NCBI RefSeq assembly: GCF_029076445.1
Contig: NZ_JARESG010000001.1
Span: forward strand, 310,001-374,000
Direction: 5' to 3'
Origin: Pseudarthrobacter naphthalenicus
GTDB taxonomy: Bacteria > Actinomycetota > Actinomycetes > Actinomycetales > Micrococcaceae
Length of the DNA: 64,000 nucleotides
Under the pieces are notes generated by a model. That model searched no databases and was not told where the DNA came from. It worked only from the letters and a program-made list of their open reading frames with translations. Positions 43,033 through 52,600 of this stretch are shown one piece after another; position 1 is the stretch's first letter; every line of letters starts with the position of its first letter. The position numbers and the translations under genes were made by a program.

Positions 43033-43793
43033 GCCTGGGCTCCCTTTCCGACGACGGCAGCTACCTCGTCCGGTTCTTTTTTCTCCGGCCGCCCTGAGCG
43101 CAGCCGGCGGTCAATCCAGTTCACGAAGTGTGTCAACGGGACAGTGAGCACCAGATAGAAAACGGCAGCTGCCACGTAGGGCGACAGGTTGCCGCTGTTG
43201 GATGCCGCATCCTTGCCGATCTGGAAGATTTCGCGTTCCGTCGCCAAGAGGCCGAGCATGAAGACCAGGGAGGATTCCTTGATCAGGGCAATGAACTGGT
43301 TGACAAGCGCCGGCAGGACCCGCCGGACACCCTGGGGCACCACAACCAGGCGCATGGCCGGCCCGTAGCCGAAGCCCAGGGCGCGGGTGGCCTCGAGCTG
43401 CCCCTTATCGACACTCTGGATTCCGGAGCGAAAGATCTCGCCGATGTAAGCGGCCGACATCAGGGACAAGGCCGCGATGGCCATCGGATACGGGCTGCTG
43501 GATCCGGTGATCTGACGGAAAATCGGTCCGAAGCCAAGCCCGATCACGAGGATGGTGAGGATGGGGGGCAACCCGCGCAGCACATCGGTGTAGATGCGCG
43601 CAATCCAGCGGGCGGCCGCATTCCGGGAGATCCCCATGAGGGCAAGCAGCATGCCAAGTGCCGTCCCGATGACGCCCGAGGTGACAGCCAGAACGAGCGT
43701 GTTCGGCAGCCCGACGGCGAACATCTTGGGCAGGACTTCGCCGATCGCCTTCCAGTCCAGGAAGGTATCAGAGAGCAGTTTGAAGATATCCAC
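43029..43793 (-). CDS. Polar amino-acid ABC transporter permease
   Basis: A 254-aa permease with five to six predicted helices. The family loop [22 protein letters not shown], which contacts the ATPase, is clear. It is the only permease of this operon, so it likely forms a homodimer. The C-terminus has an extra charged tail ([20 protein letters not shown]). It lies 13 bp after the binding-protein gene. Confidence 0.9.
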   Translation of the reverse strand: MDIFKLLSDTFLDWKAIGEVLPKMFAVGLPNTLVLAVTSGVIGTALGMLLALMGISRNAAARWIARIYTDVLRGLPPILTILVIGLGFGPIFRQITGSSSPYPMAIAALSLMSAAYIGEIFRSGIQSVDKGQLEATRALGFGYGPAMRLVVVPQGVRRVLPALVNQFIALIKESSLVFMLGLLATEREIFQIGKDAASNSGNLSPYVAAAVFYLVLTVPLTHFVNWIDRRLRSGRPEKKEPDEVAAVVGKGAQA

Positions 43794-43806
43794 GGAATGC
43801 GCCGGC

Positions 43807-44757
43807 TTACTTGGCGGGAACCTGGACGGCCTTGCTGCCCGGCTTCCAGCCCTGTGGGGTCTGCTCGGCAGCCGTCGGGCGGTCCGTGTACCACTGGGCC
43901 GTGAGCTTGGTCCATGTGCCGTCAGCGATCACGGCGTCGAGGCCTGCATTAAGGGCATCGATCAGCGGCTGGTTGTCCTTGTTGACCGCATAGGCGGTGA
44001 AGTTCTGCGTGTTAACGACCTTTTCGGCGATCTTGGTGTTGTCGCCCTCCTTGACCTGGCCGGTGGCCTGCTGCGAGGGCGCGACCCAGGCGTCCACCTG
44101 GCCGCTCTTCACGTTGGCGTACACGGTGTTGTAATCCGGGAAACGGACCGGCTCAAGCTTGAGGGTGTTGGTGACGTAATCGTCCTGCACCGTGCCCTGG
44201 ACAACGCCGATGCGGACGCCTTCCTTCAGGTCGGCGAAGCCCTTGACCTTGGCGTCGCTCTTGGTCACCACGGCCATGTAGCCGAAGTCGTAGCCGTTGG
44301 TGAAGCCAACGGTCTCGCGTCGCTTGTCCGTGGTGGAGATGGAGGAGGATCCGACGTCGAACTGCTTGTTCTTGACCTGGGACAGGAGCGCGGAGAAATC
44401 GGTGGACGCAAACTCCACCTTGAGGCCCAGCTTGTCGCCGATCGCCCGCAGGAGCTCGTTGTCGTAGCCGGTGAACTTGCCCGACGGGTCAATGAAAATA
44501 TTCGGCGGCGCGTCGGAGAGGGTGCCGACGCGGAGGGTGCCGTCGGTGATGAGGCCGAGTTTGGTCTTGTCGATCTTGTCGATCGGGGTGACATCGGCGG
44601 TGGTGTACTTGTCCAGCGTCTGCTGGTCGCTGCCCGCCAGGGCGTCCGTGGGGGTACCGCTGGGCTGGGCAGTGCCGGACCCGCAGGCGGCCAGGGAGAC
44701 GGCCAGGGCCACCGCTACCGGAACGCTGGCCAGCCACTTCATGGCTTTAGTCTTCAT
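43807..44757 (-). CDS. Polar amino-acid ABC transporter substrate-binding lipoprotein
   Basis: A 316-aa family 3 solute-binding lipoprotein. After MKTKAMKWLASVPVAVAL comes the lipobox SLAAC, with the modified Cys near residue 25. The ligand-binding fold includes FTGYDNELLRAIGDKLGL and DVGSSSISTTDKRRETVGFT. A specific ligand cannot be assigned; a polar or basic amino acid is likely. It is the first gene of the operon. The preceding 307-bp region has a palindrome and several hairpins. Confidence 0.88.
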   Translation of the reverse strand: MKTKAMKWLASVPVAVALAVSLAACGSGTAQPSGTPTDALAGSDQQTLDKYTTADVTPIDKIDKTKLGLITDGTLRVGTLSDAPPNIFIDPSGKFTGYDNELLRAIGDKLGLKVEFASTDFSALLSQVKNKQFDVGSSSISTTDKRRETVGFTNGYDFGYMAVVTKSDAKVKGFADLKEGVRIGVVQGTVQDDYVTNTLKLEPVRFPDYNTVYANVKSGQVDAWVAPSQQATGQVKEGDNTKIAEKVVNTQNFTAYAVNKDNQPLIDALNAGLDAVIADGTWTKLTAQWYTDRPTAAEQTPQGWKPGSKAVQVPAK

Positions 44758-45064
44758 GAGGAAGTCACTTTCATCTGAGTCATAAGTTCAACCGGGCCGA
44801 AGAGGCTGCACAGGGACGTCGGGAGCCTTGCTCCCAGGACGCCGATCGGCCGGGACGGGAATACCGCAGAAGATAATTATCTCATTCCCGGCTTTCTGCC
44901 GGTTCCACCGCACAAATCGAGTGAGTCTTAGAGCTTCATCGAATATTACGCAGCGCAGGACAGTGCCCGTCCTTCACTTGAACGGACGTGGCCGCACGGA
45001 CCGAATTGCCCGGGGGGTGCGGTCCCCGCCCTGCCGTTTCCGTCAGAACGTGAGTTAGCTCTCG
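44758..45064. promoter_or_regulatory. Control region upstream of the second amino-acid importer
   Basis: 307 bp without a gene. It holds a 12-bp perfect AT-rich palindrome AGATAATTATCT (44871-44882), flanked asymmetrically by CGGGAAT (44856-44862) and ATTCCCG (44884-44890), plus hairpins GGGAGC/GCTCCC (44821-44835) and CCGGC/GCCGG near 44890-44904. A minus-strand TAATAT near 44945 could be a -10. No small gene is supportable. Confidence 0.4.
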
Positions 45065-45775
45065 CTAGAAGTCACCTCGGCTGGCATCTTCCGGAGGAAG
45101 CACAGGCCATTCCCCTTCGATGACAGCAGTGGGTTTGGCCTTGCGCAAATAGTTCTGAAAATCTGCCGCCTGGCTCACGGCCCAGTCCTTCTGCAGCTCG
45201 TGCAGCTGGCTGGCCGGCATCTTCAGCTTGGGGAATTTGACCGTCATCGCGTCCAGCATCCTGAGCGTGGCAAGGGCGTCCGCTGCCGAAGTGTGGGCGT
45301 TGTCCAGGTTGATGCCGTACTCCTCGCACAGAGCCGTCAGCGTGCGTTTGCCCTTGCGGTAACGGTCAACCTGCTTATTCATGATGTAGGGGTCCAGAAC
45401 GGGAAACCGGGTGAGCTGGCGGACGCCATAGCGGGCCGATTCCGCTGCCAGGACCGTAAAGTCGTAGCTGGCATTGAAGGCTATGACCGGGATTCCGGCG
45501 TCGAACAGTTCCTGCAAAACGGTGGCCAGCTCGGCTGTGACTTCGTGGGCAGCGCGCCCCTCACTGCGGGCCCGCTCGGTGGTAACACCATGGACCTCGC
45601 TCGCTTCAGCGGGAATCTCAACCCCCGGATCCGCAAGCCATTCGTGTTCCTTGATTACGTCCCCCTGATGGTCCACCACAGTCACGGAAGCTGTGACAAT
45701 GCGCGCGGCACGCGAATTCCGTCCAGTGGTTTCAAGGTCGAAGGCGGCGCGGGGAAGTGTGTTCCAGGTGGTCAT
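45065..45775 (-). CDS. 3'-5' exonuclease, DEDDh (DnaQ-like) family
   Basis: A 236-aa exonuclease of the DNA polymerase III epsilon family, stand-alone. Catalytic residues: Asp and Glu in FDLETTG (about residues 13-19), Asp in FNASYDFTVL, and His plus Asp in NAHTSAADALATLRML. It could proofread or trim DNA or RNA; the partner is unknown. The ATG at 45775 follows a TAGCGT hexamer by 6 nt, divergent from the leaderless alkyltransferase-like gene. A repair role is supported by its neighbours only. Confidence 0.88.
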   Translation of the reverse strand: MTTWNTLPRAAFDLETTGRNSRAARIVTASVTVVDHQGDVIKEHEWLADPGVEIPAEASEVHGVTTERARSEGRAAHEVTAELATVLQELFDAGIPVIAFNASYDFTVLAAESARYGVRQLTRFPVLDPYIMNKQVDRYRKGKRTLTALCEEYGINLDNAHTSAADALATLRMLDAMTVKFPKLKMPASQLHELQKDWAVSQAADFQNYLRKAKPTAVIEGEWPVLPPEDASRGDF

Positions 45776-45781
45776 GCTTCA

Positions 45782-45787
45782 ACGCTA
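45782..45787 (-). promoter_or_regulatory. Leaderless-type -10 element of the exonuclease gene
   Basis: TAGCGT on the minus strand, then TGAAGC, then the ATG at 45775. Confidence 0.5.
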
Positions 45788-45826
45788 CCGGCCGGCACTG
45801 ACAGGATCGGTCAGCGCCACTGCAGC

Positions 45827-45832
45827 TAGTCT
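45827..45832 (+). promoter_or_regulatory. Leaderless-type -10 element of the alkyltransferase-like gene
   Basis: TAGTCT, then GGATCC, then the ATG at 45839; the spacing is 6 nt. Confidence 0.5.
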
Positions 45833-45838
45833 GGATCC

Positions 45839-46255
45839 ATGCGGATTGAGTACGTCGAGGCGGTGCTGGCCTTGGTTGAGCTTGTGCCGCCCGGGACCGC
45901 ACTCGCGTACGGGGATGTGGCGGAATTGCTGGGATCCGGGGGGCCCCGCCAGGTTGGCCGCGTTATGAGCCACTACGGCAGCTCCGTCCCGTGGTGGCGG
46001 ATCCTTAAGTCCAGCGGGCATGGTCCGGCTGGCCACGAAGCTGAAGCTCTCCGCCACTACCTGCTCGAGGGGACGCCGCTCCTGGGCCGCCCCGATGACT
46101 ATCTTCGCACCGGCGAGGGCCGCTGGCGGGTTGACTTGACGGCTGCACGCTGGGCGCCGCGGGAGGACGAGTTCGACCGGATTGATGCGATTGCGGAGCA
46201 CCTGGAGCGGCGGCTGCATAGATTGTCAGTGGCTGATGATGGAATGTCTGTGTGA
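45839..46255 (+). CDS. Alkyltransferase-like protein (MGMT family without the Cys)
   Basis: A 138-aa protein with the DNA-binding fold of O6-alkylguanine transferase. The recognition helix region GGPRQVGRVMSHY is present, but the acceptor motif PCHR reads PWWR (residues 51-54), so the protein cannot accept alkyl groups. Known alkyltransferase-like proteins with Trp in this place flag O6-alkylguanine for nucleotide excision repair. The mycobacterial counterpart in this position is Rv3204 as I recall. Its last codons contain the adnA promoter and its stop overlaps the adnA start (GTGA). Confidence 0.88.
   Translation: MRIEYVEAVLALVELVPPGTALAYGDVAELLGSGGPRQVGRVMSHYGSSVPWWRILKSSGHGPAGHEAEALRHYLLEGTPLLGRPDDYLRTGEGRWRVDLTAARWAPREDEFDRIDAIAEHLERRLHRLSVADDGMSV
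46223..46245 (+). promoter_or_regulatory. RecA-NDp/PafBC-type DNA-damage promoter of adnA
   Basis: TTGTCAGTG (46223-46231) matches the published mycobacterial RecA-NDp -35 block TTGTCRGTG in 9 of 9 positions. Exactly 8 nt later comes TGGAAT (46240-46245), one mismatch from TANNNT, and 6 nt after that the adnA GTG at 46252. The element lies inside the end of the preceding gene and predicts a leaderless, damage-induced adnAB message. Confidence 0.7.
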
Positions 46256-49200
46256 CCCTAACAATTCCCGATCTTGATCCGGCCGAGCACTCCGGCGGTG
46301 CGGCCAGCCCGGCTTCACCGCCGGAACACCCCGGCGGCACAGGCCTCAGGCTTCTCCCGCCGCGGCAGGCCCATGCCGAGCTTCCGGTCCTGTCCGTGGA
46401 TCAGCGCGAAGCTGTGGAGGTGCCTCACGGTTCAGGACCGGTGCTGGTGCCCGGCGCACCCGGCACCGGAAAGTCCACGGTCCTGATCGAAGCTGCCGTC
46501 CGCCGTGCAGTGCAGGACGGCGTGGATCCGGAACGAATCCTGATCCTGGCACCGGGCCGCCTGGCGGCCGACTCACTCCGGGACCGGTTTACCGCACGGC
46601 TGGACAGGAGCCTGAGCACCACGCCGGCCCGCACCTGGTCCTCCTATGCTTTCGACCTGATGCGCCGGGCGAAGGCCGAGGGAATCCTTCCGCTCCCGCG
46701 TGCGCCGCGCCTGCTCTCGGGTCCGGAACAGGACCTCATCATCAAGGAGCTGCTGGAAGGCCACCGGCTGCCCGGCCTGGAGCTGTCCTGGCCTGCGGAC
46801 CTGGAAACGGCATTGGAAACGCGGGGCTTCCGGCACGAAGTGCGCCTGCTCTTCGACCGAATCATCGAATCCGGCCGTACCGCAGCGGACCTTGCCGACC
46901 TGGGCCGTCAATGCGGCAGGCCGGACTGGCTTGCCGCAGCAGCGCTGTACTCGGAATACCGGGACGTCCTTGACCTGCGGATGCCCGAAGCCTTCGACCC
47001 CGCCGGCATCATCACCACGGCCCGGCAGATCTTCCAGGACGAGCCCGGGTTCCTGGCCGCCGAGCGCGAACGGCTGCAACTGATCCTGGTGGATGACGTG
47101 CAGGAAGCAAACCCCGCTGTTTACGAACTGCTCGCTGATATTGCCGGCGGCAAGGACTGCTTCGTAGCGTTCTCACCGGACACCGTGGTGCAGGGCTTCC
47201 GCGGTGCCAGGCCGGATCTGGTCGCCGACCTTCCGCAGTTGCTGGCAGGGGAGTCGGGCGTCCTGGAACGGCCGCTTTGGCACACCCACCGGCACACTCC
47301 CGCAATCGCCCAGGCCTGGCTCGGCGTGGCCGCCCGGATCTCGCAACGCGCAGGTGGGCAGCTGGCCCGCCGGCTCGAGCAGCCCGCACCCGCGGCAGGA
47401 TCTGCGGACACCGGAACCGCCGTCGTCGGCACCCTCCCGACTCCCCCGGGAGCAGTAGAAGCGCACTTGATCCCTTCCCCGGTGCATGAGTTGCGCTACG
47501 TGGCCCAGCGCATCCTGGACCAGCACGTCAACCACGGCCGGGACCTCGCCGAGATCGCGGTGATTGTCCGAAACGGCGGCCAACTCAGCGAACTGCAGCG
47601 CTACCTTTCGGGGCAAGGGATCCCGGTCCGCGTGCCGGTGGCCGAGTCTGCGGTCCGCGACGAAGTGGCTGTGCGCCCCTTGCTGGACGCTTATGCCATT
47701 GCCCTTGACCCCTCCCTGCTGACCCCGGAGGCGGCCGTCGCGCTGCTGACATCCCGGATCGGGGGCGCTACCTCGATTGAACTGCGGCGCCTCAGGCAAT
47801 CCCTCCGGCGCGAGGAACTGCAAGGCGGCGGGGGACGGACCAGTGATGCCCTGCTGGTCGAGGCACTCCTGGAACCCGGAGCGCTGCTGACCCTTGGAAT
47901 GGAGGGCCGGTCAGCGCGCCGGACCGCCCGCATGATCCAAGCGGGGCAGCATGCTGCGTCCCAACCCGGTGCCAACGCCGAGTCAGTTCTCTGGGCGCTC
48001 TGGCACTCCACCGGGCTGGCCAACCAGTGGACGGGATCCGCCTTGTCCGGCGGATCCCACGGTGCGCGGGCCGATCGCGATCTCGACGCCATGATGGCGC
48101 TCTTCCATACTGCGGAGCGCTATGTGGACCAAATGCCTGGCGCGGGCCCTGAGCAGTTCCTCGAATATCTGCTCAACCAGGAACTGCCCATGGACACACT
48201 GGCGGCCCGTGCCCAGGTGGACGACGCCGTCGAGCTGATGACCCCGGCCAGTGCCGCAGGCCGCCAGTGGCCCGTGGTCATTGTGGCCGGACTGCAGGAG
48301 GGCGTATGGCCCAACACCAGGCTTCGCGGCGAGCTGCTGGGCAGCAGCCTGTTCGCTGACGCCGTGGAGCACGGGGTCAGCTATGCCCTGCAGCTGGATC
48401 CGCTCAGCAGGCTGCGGGAAATCCGCTACGACGAACTGCGCAGCTTTTCGACGGCGGTTTCGCGGGCGGAGCAGCTGCTGATCTGCACGGCCGTCTCCTC
48501 GGAGGATGACCAGCCCTCGTCCTTCCTCGACTACGTGGCACCCCTCGAACCTGGCCGCGAGGGCAGGGGATTCACCCAGGTGGAGCGGCCCATGACGCTG
48601 CGCGCCCTTGTGGCCGAGCTGCGGCAGTATGCGCAGCTGGACGGCAGGTTTGAGCCGGAGGCCGCCGAGGCTGCGAGGGTCCTCGCCGAACTGGCAACCG
48701 CGGAACCACCCGTGCCAGGCGCCCACCCGGACAGCTGGTGGGGGTTGCTGCCCCTCAGCACGGCGGAGCCGGTGGTCCCACCCGGCGGGACCGTCTATGT
48801 CTCGCCGTCGAAGGTCGAATCAGTGCAGAAGTCCCCGCTCGACTGGTTTGTGCAGGCCGCCGGAGGCGAAGCAGCCACGGATTTTGCCCGCAGCCTGGGA
48901 ACACTGGTCCATGCCATCGCCCAGGACATGCCTGAGGCGTCGGGTGGCCAGTACGTGGCCGAACTCGTGCACCGGTGGCCCACGCTGGGCATGAAGGACA
49001 ATTGGGAGGGCAAACTCGACTTCCAACGGGCCGAAACCATGGTGCGCAAGCTCGCCCAGTACGTCCTGGTGATGCGAAGCGAGGGCCGTAGCCTGCTGGG
49101 TGTTGAGCAGGACTTCGAGGTACGTCTGCCTGATCTGCCGCCGCTGCAGGCGGACGGCGGGGAGCCGCGAACTGCCATCCTCCGCGGACAGGTTGACCGG

Positions 49201-49620
49201 CTGGAGATCGATAACGAGGGAAGGCTGGTGGTGGTGGACCTCAAGACGGGCAAACGGCAACCCGGCAAGACAGAGTTGTCACGCCACCCGCAACTGGGGG
49301 CCTACCAGGCGGCAGTTCTGGCCGGCGGTTTCGCGGACGCGTCCGGTCTGGACGCTGGCCGCCCGGCGGCGGAAGCGCCCGGCGGTGCCGTGCTGGCACA
49401 GTTGGGCACCAGCACCAAGAGCCCTGGAATCCAGCAGCAGGAACCGCTGGATCCGCAGGACAACTGGGCGCTGGACATGGTCAACGAGGCGGCGGTGCTG
49501 ATGTCGGGCAACAGCTTCGAAGCCCGGCATGATCCGGCCAAGGGCAGCCACGGCGGCCACGGCTGCCGGCTTCCTGAGGTATGCCCGCTCTGTGTCCGAG
49601 GCAAGCAGGTCACTGAATGA
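46252..49620 (+). CDS. adnA: AdnA, helicase-nuclease subunit for double-strand-break resection
   Basis: A 1122-aa UvrD-like ATPase fused to a RecB-type nuclease. Walker A is GAPGTGKST (68-76). The Walker B box near residue 281 reads DDVQE instead of the usual DE-x-Q, suggesting a weak motor, in line with AdnB being the lead ATPase in mycobacteria. The nuclease (about 975-1000) keeps GQVDRLE and VVVDLKTGK. A C-terminal Cys cluster C-x5-C-x2-C (about 1104-1113) may bind metal or Fe-S. GTG at 46252 overlaps the upstream stop and follows the damage promoter by 6 nt. It overlaps adnB by 4 bp. Confidence 0.9.
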   Translation: MTLTIPDLDPAEHSGGAASPASPPEHPGGTGLRLLPPRQAHAELPVLSVDQREAVEVPHGSGPVLVPGAPGTGKSTVLIEAAVRRAVQDGVDPERILILAPGRLAADSLRDRFTARLDRSLSTTPARTWSSYAFDLMRRAKAEGILPLPRAPRLLSGPEQDLIIKELLEGHRLPGLELSWPADLETALETRGFRHEVRLLFDRIIESGRTAADLADLGRQCGRPDWLAAAALYSEYRDVLDLRMPEAFDPAGIITTARQIFQDEPGFLAAERERLQLILVDDVQEANPAVYELLADIAGGKDCFVAFSPDTVVQGFRGARPDLVADLPQLLAGESGVLERPLWHTHRHTPAIAQAWLGVAARISQRAGGQLARRLEQPAPAAGSADTGTAVVGTLPTPPGAVEAHLIPSPVHELRYVAQRILDQHVNHGRDLAEIAVIVRNGGQLSELQRYLSGQGIPVRVPVAESAVRDEVAVRPLLDAYAIALDPSLLTPEAAVALLTSRIGGATSIELRRLRQSLRREELQGGGGRTSDALLVEALLEPGALLTLGMEGRSARRTARMIQAGQHAASQPGANAESVLWALWHSTGLANQWTGSALSGGSHGARADRDLDAMMALFHTAERYVDQMPGAGPEQFLEYLLNQELPMDTLAARAQVDDAVELMTPASAAGRQWPVVIVAGLQEGVWPNTRLRGELLGSSLFADAVEHGVSYALQLDPLSRLREIRYDELRSFSTAVSRAEQLLICTAVSSEDDQPSSFLDYVAPLEPGREGRGFTQVERPMTLRALVAELRQYAQLDGRFEPEAAEAARVLAELATAEPPVPGAHPDSWWGLLPLSTAEPVVPPGGTVYVSPSKVESVQKSPLDWFVQAAGGEAATDFARSLGTLVHAIAQDMPEASGGQYVAELVHRWPTLGMKDNWEGKLDFQRAETMVRKLAQYVLVMRSEGRSLLGVEQDFEVRLPDLPPLQADGGEPRTAILRGQVDRLEIDNEGRLVVVDLKTGKRQPGKTELSRHPQLGAYQAAVLAGGFADASGLDAGRPAAEAPGGAVLAQLGTSTKSPGIQQQEPLDPQDNWALDMVNEAAVLMSGNSFEARHDPAKGSHGGHGCRLPEVCPLCVRGKQVTE

Positions 49621-52600
49621 ACCGGCACCGGCCTCCCGAGCCCCTCTTCAGCCCGGAACAGCTGTCCGCGCTGCTGGGTGAAAAGAACACCCCCACGCCT
49701 GAGCAGTCCGCCATTATCTCGTCCCCGTTGGCCCCCCGGCTGGTGATCGCAGGTGCCGGATCCGGCAAAACCGCCACCATGGCCGACCGCGTAGTCTGGC
49801 TCGTCGCCAACGGCTGGGTCAGGCCCGAGGAAGTCCTCGGTGTCACGTTCACCAGGAAGGCGGCCGGTGAACTGGCCACCCGCATCCGCGCCAAGCTGGC
49901 GTCCCTGCAGCGGATTGCGGCCCAGGACACTGCGCATGCAGTGTTCCCGGAGGGCCTGCTCAGCAGCGACGCCCTTGAGCCGAAGGTGTCCACATACCAT
50001 TCCTTCGCGAGCGGGATCGTCTCGGATTACGGGCTGCGGCTCGGGGTGGAACGCGACGTTGTGCTGCTCGGCGGCGCCCAGGCCTGGCAGCTGGCCAGTG
50101 AGGTGGTGGAAGCGTTCGACGGCGACTATCACCACTTCAGGGCGGCCAAGTCCACGTTGGTCAAGGCAGTGATCCAACTGGCAGGTGAGTGCGCCGAACA
50201 CCTGCAGGACCCGGCCGACGTCGAGGCCTGGCTGATGGCACGCCTGGGGGAATTCGAGGCGCTGCCTTATGTCGCCGGTGCCGCGAAGAACGCGTCGCAG
50301 GCCGCGACCGACCTCGCCGGCATGCTCCGGACACGGGCAAGTGTCGCCGACATGGTGGGCCGTTACACGGCGGCCAAGCGGGCGCGGGGAGCGCTGGACT
50401 TCGGAGACCTCGTGGCGCTCGCCGCCCGGGTGTCCAGGGAGGTCCCGCTGGCTGCGGAACTGGAACGCCAGCGATATAAAGTGGTGCTCCTGGACGAGTT
50501 CCAGGACACCTCCTACGCCCAGCTGGTGCTGTTTTCCCGGCTTTTCGGGGAAGGGCACGCCGTTACCGCGGTGGGGGATCCGAACCAGTCCATCTACGGC
50601 TTCCGTGGAGCTTCTGCCGGCCAGCTTTTCCATTTTGTCCGCGAATTTCCCGTCCGCATGGAACGTGACCAGGACTGCGATGCGGACGGGAAAACCGACG
50701 CTGGCCACGCCGTCTACCAGCCGGCCCCAACCTCGTACCTCACCACCGCCTGGCGCAATGGCCGTACGATACTCTCCGCCGCGAATATCATGTCCGAGGC
50801 CTTGGGCAGGGCTGGGCTACACACGGCTCCGACCGGCGCCACCCCCGTGGCGGCGGCAGTGCCTCCGCTGCAGCCCAGCCCGTTTGCGGTTGAAGGGCAG
50901 GTGGTGCTCGGACGCTTCGGCACTGACGTCGGGGAGGCGTCGGCGCTGGCCGGTGACGTCCAGAGATACCGGGTCACGGATTTCGAGCATGAAGCTGACG
51001 GCACACCGGTGCCGCCTGCCCTGGCTGTACTCTGCCGCCGCCGGGCCCAAATGGAGACCATCCGCAGGGAGTTCGAGTCGCGGGGAATCCCGTACGAAAT
51101 TGTCGGTCTCGGCGGACTACTGGACACTCCCGAAATCGTCGATCTCGTGGCCACCCTGCGGGTGTTGGCGGATCCGGGGCGGTCGGACTCCCTGATGCGG
51201 CTCCTCGCCGGCGCGCGGTGGCGGATCGGCCCGGCGGACCTGATGGCCTTCCGTGACTGGTCCAGTCAACTCGCACGCCGCCGCGCACACCGCGCCGGGG
51301 CAGCTTCTCTGGATGCCGGCGGGGCGGCTGTCAACGCCGAGGAAGCTCTGGCCGACGCCGTGATTGAAAGCGACCTGACAGACGGCGCCAGCCTGGTCGA
51401 GGCGCTGGACTGGCTGCCGCGGGAGGACTGGGTTTCCGCCCAGGGCCGGGCGCTGACCTCCGAAGCGCGCGAACGGCTCGGCCGGCTCTCGGCTGAGCTC
51501 AGGCAGCTGCGGGGCTACCTCGGCGATGACCTGACCACCCTGCTCGGCGAGGTGGAACGCGCCATGCTGCTCGATATCGAAGTAGCGGCCCGGCCGGGCA
51601 TCAGCATCCATCAGGCGCGGCGGAACCTGGACGCGTTCCAGGACGCGGCTGCGGGGTTCCTGCGCACTTCCCACCGGGTGGACATCCTTGCCTTCCTCGC
51701 ATGGCTGGAGGCTGCCTCGGCCGAAGAAAACGGCCTCGACGCGCCGCCGCCGGAGATCAACCGCGAGGCCGTGCAGCTTTTGACCGTCCACGCTTCAAAA
51801 GGCCTGGAATGGGACGTTGTTTTCGTCCCTGGCCTGAACGCCGGCGCCTTCCCGAGCAACAAGGATTCCCGATGGAGCACCGGCGCGGCCGCCCTGCCAT
51901 GGCCGTTGCGGGGTGACCGGTCGGATCTGCCGCAATGGGACACCGATCAGCCTGACCAAAAAGGCTGGCTGGATGCCGAAAAGGATTTCAAATCGGACGT
52001 CCAGTTCCACGTCGAAGGCGAGGAGCGGCGGCTGGCGTACGTCGCCTACACCAGGGCCAAGCACGTGCTCTGGGTGTCCAGCGCTGCCTGGGTCGGCTCC
52101 CGGGCGGGCCGCGCCGAGATGTCGCCCTTCCTCGCTGAGCTCGAGCAACTCGCGGGCGTCGGGGAGAAACCACCAACTGCCGGTGCCGTGGTGCATCCGT
52201 TGTCGGTGGCGGAAGAGTCCTTGCCGGAGAAAAGCCCGCTCACTGCCGAAACTGAGCTGGCTACGTGGCCGTATGACCCGCTCGAAGGGCCTGTGGATCC
52301 CCGTACGGGTGAACGCCGCCGAGTGGTTCCCGGCCGGCGGCTGGCCATGGACCGTGCGGCCGCACGCGTCCGGGCGGCGCTGGATGCACCGAATGACCTG
52401 GATGCCTCCACCGCCGGCGCGGCGGCTATTGCCGTGGAACCGGCCGCGAGGCTCCGGGGCAATGCTGCAGACTGGGCCAGGGAAGCCGCGCTGCTCCTGG
52501 AACGCCGGTCCAGGCGGGCGGGCGGACAGGACGTGCACCTGCCCGGCCACATCTCCGCCTCCACCTTGGTGGACCTGGGCGAGGACCCGCAGGGAGTAGT

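Noticed and set aside
49302..50708. Antisense open frame across the adnA-adnB junction
   Set aside because: It crosses two well-supported helicase genes and has no ribosome site or domain.
51099..51121. TTGTCGGTC inside adnB, resembling a damage promoter
   Set aside because: The 8-nt-spaced hexamer is CTACTG, not TANNNT, no gene start follows, and it lies in conserved coding sequence.
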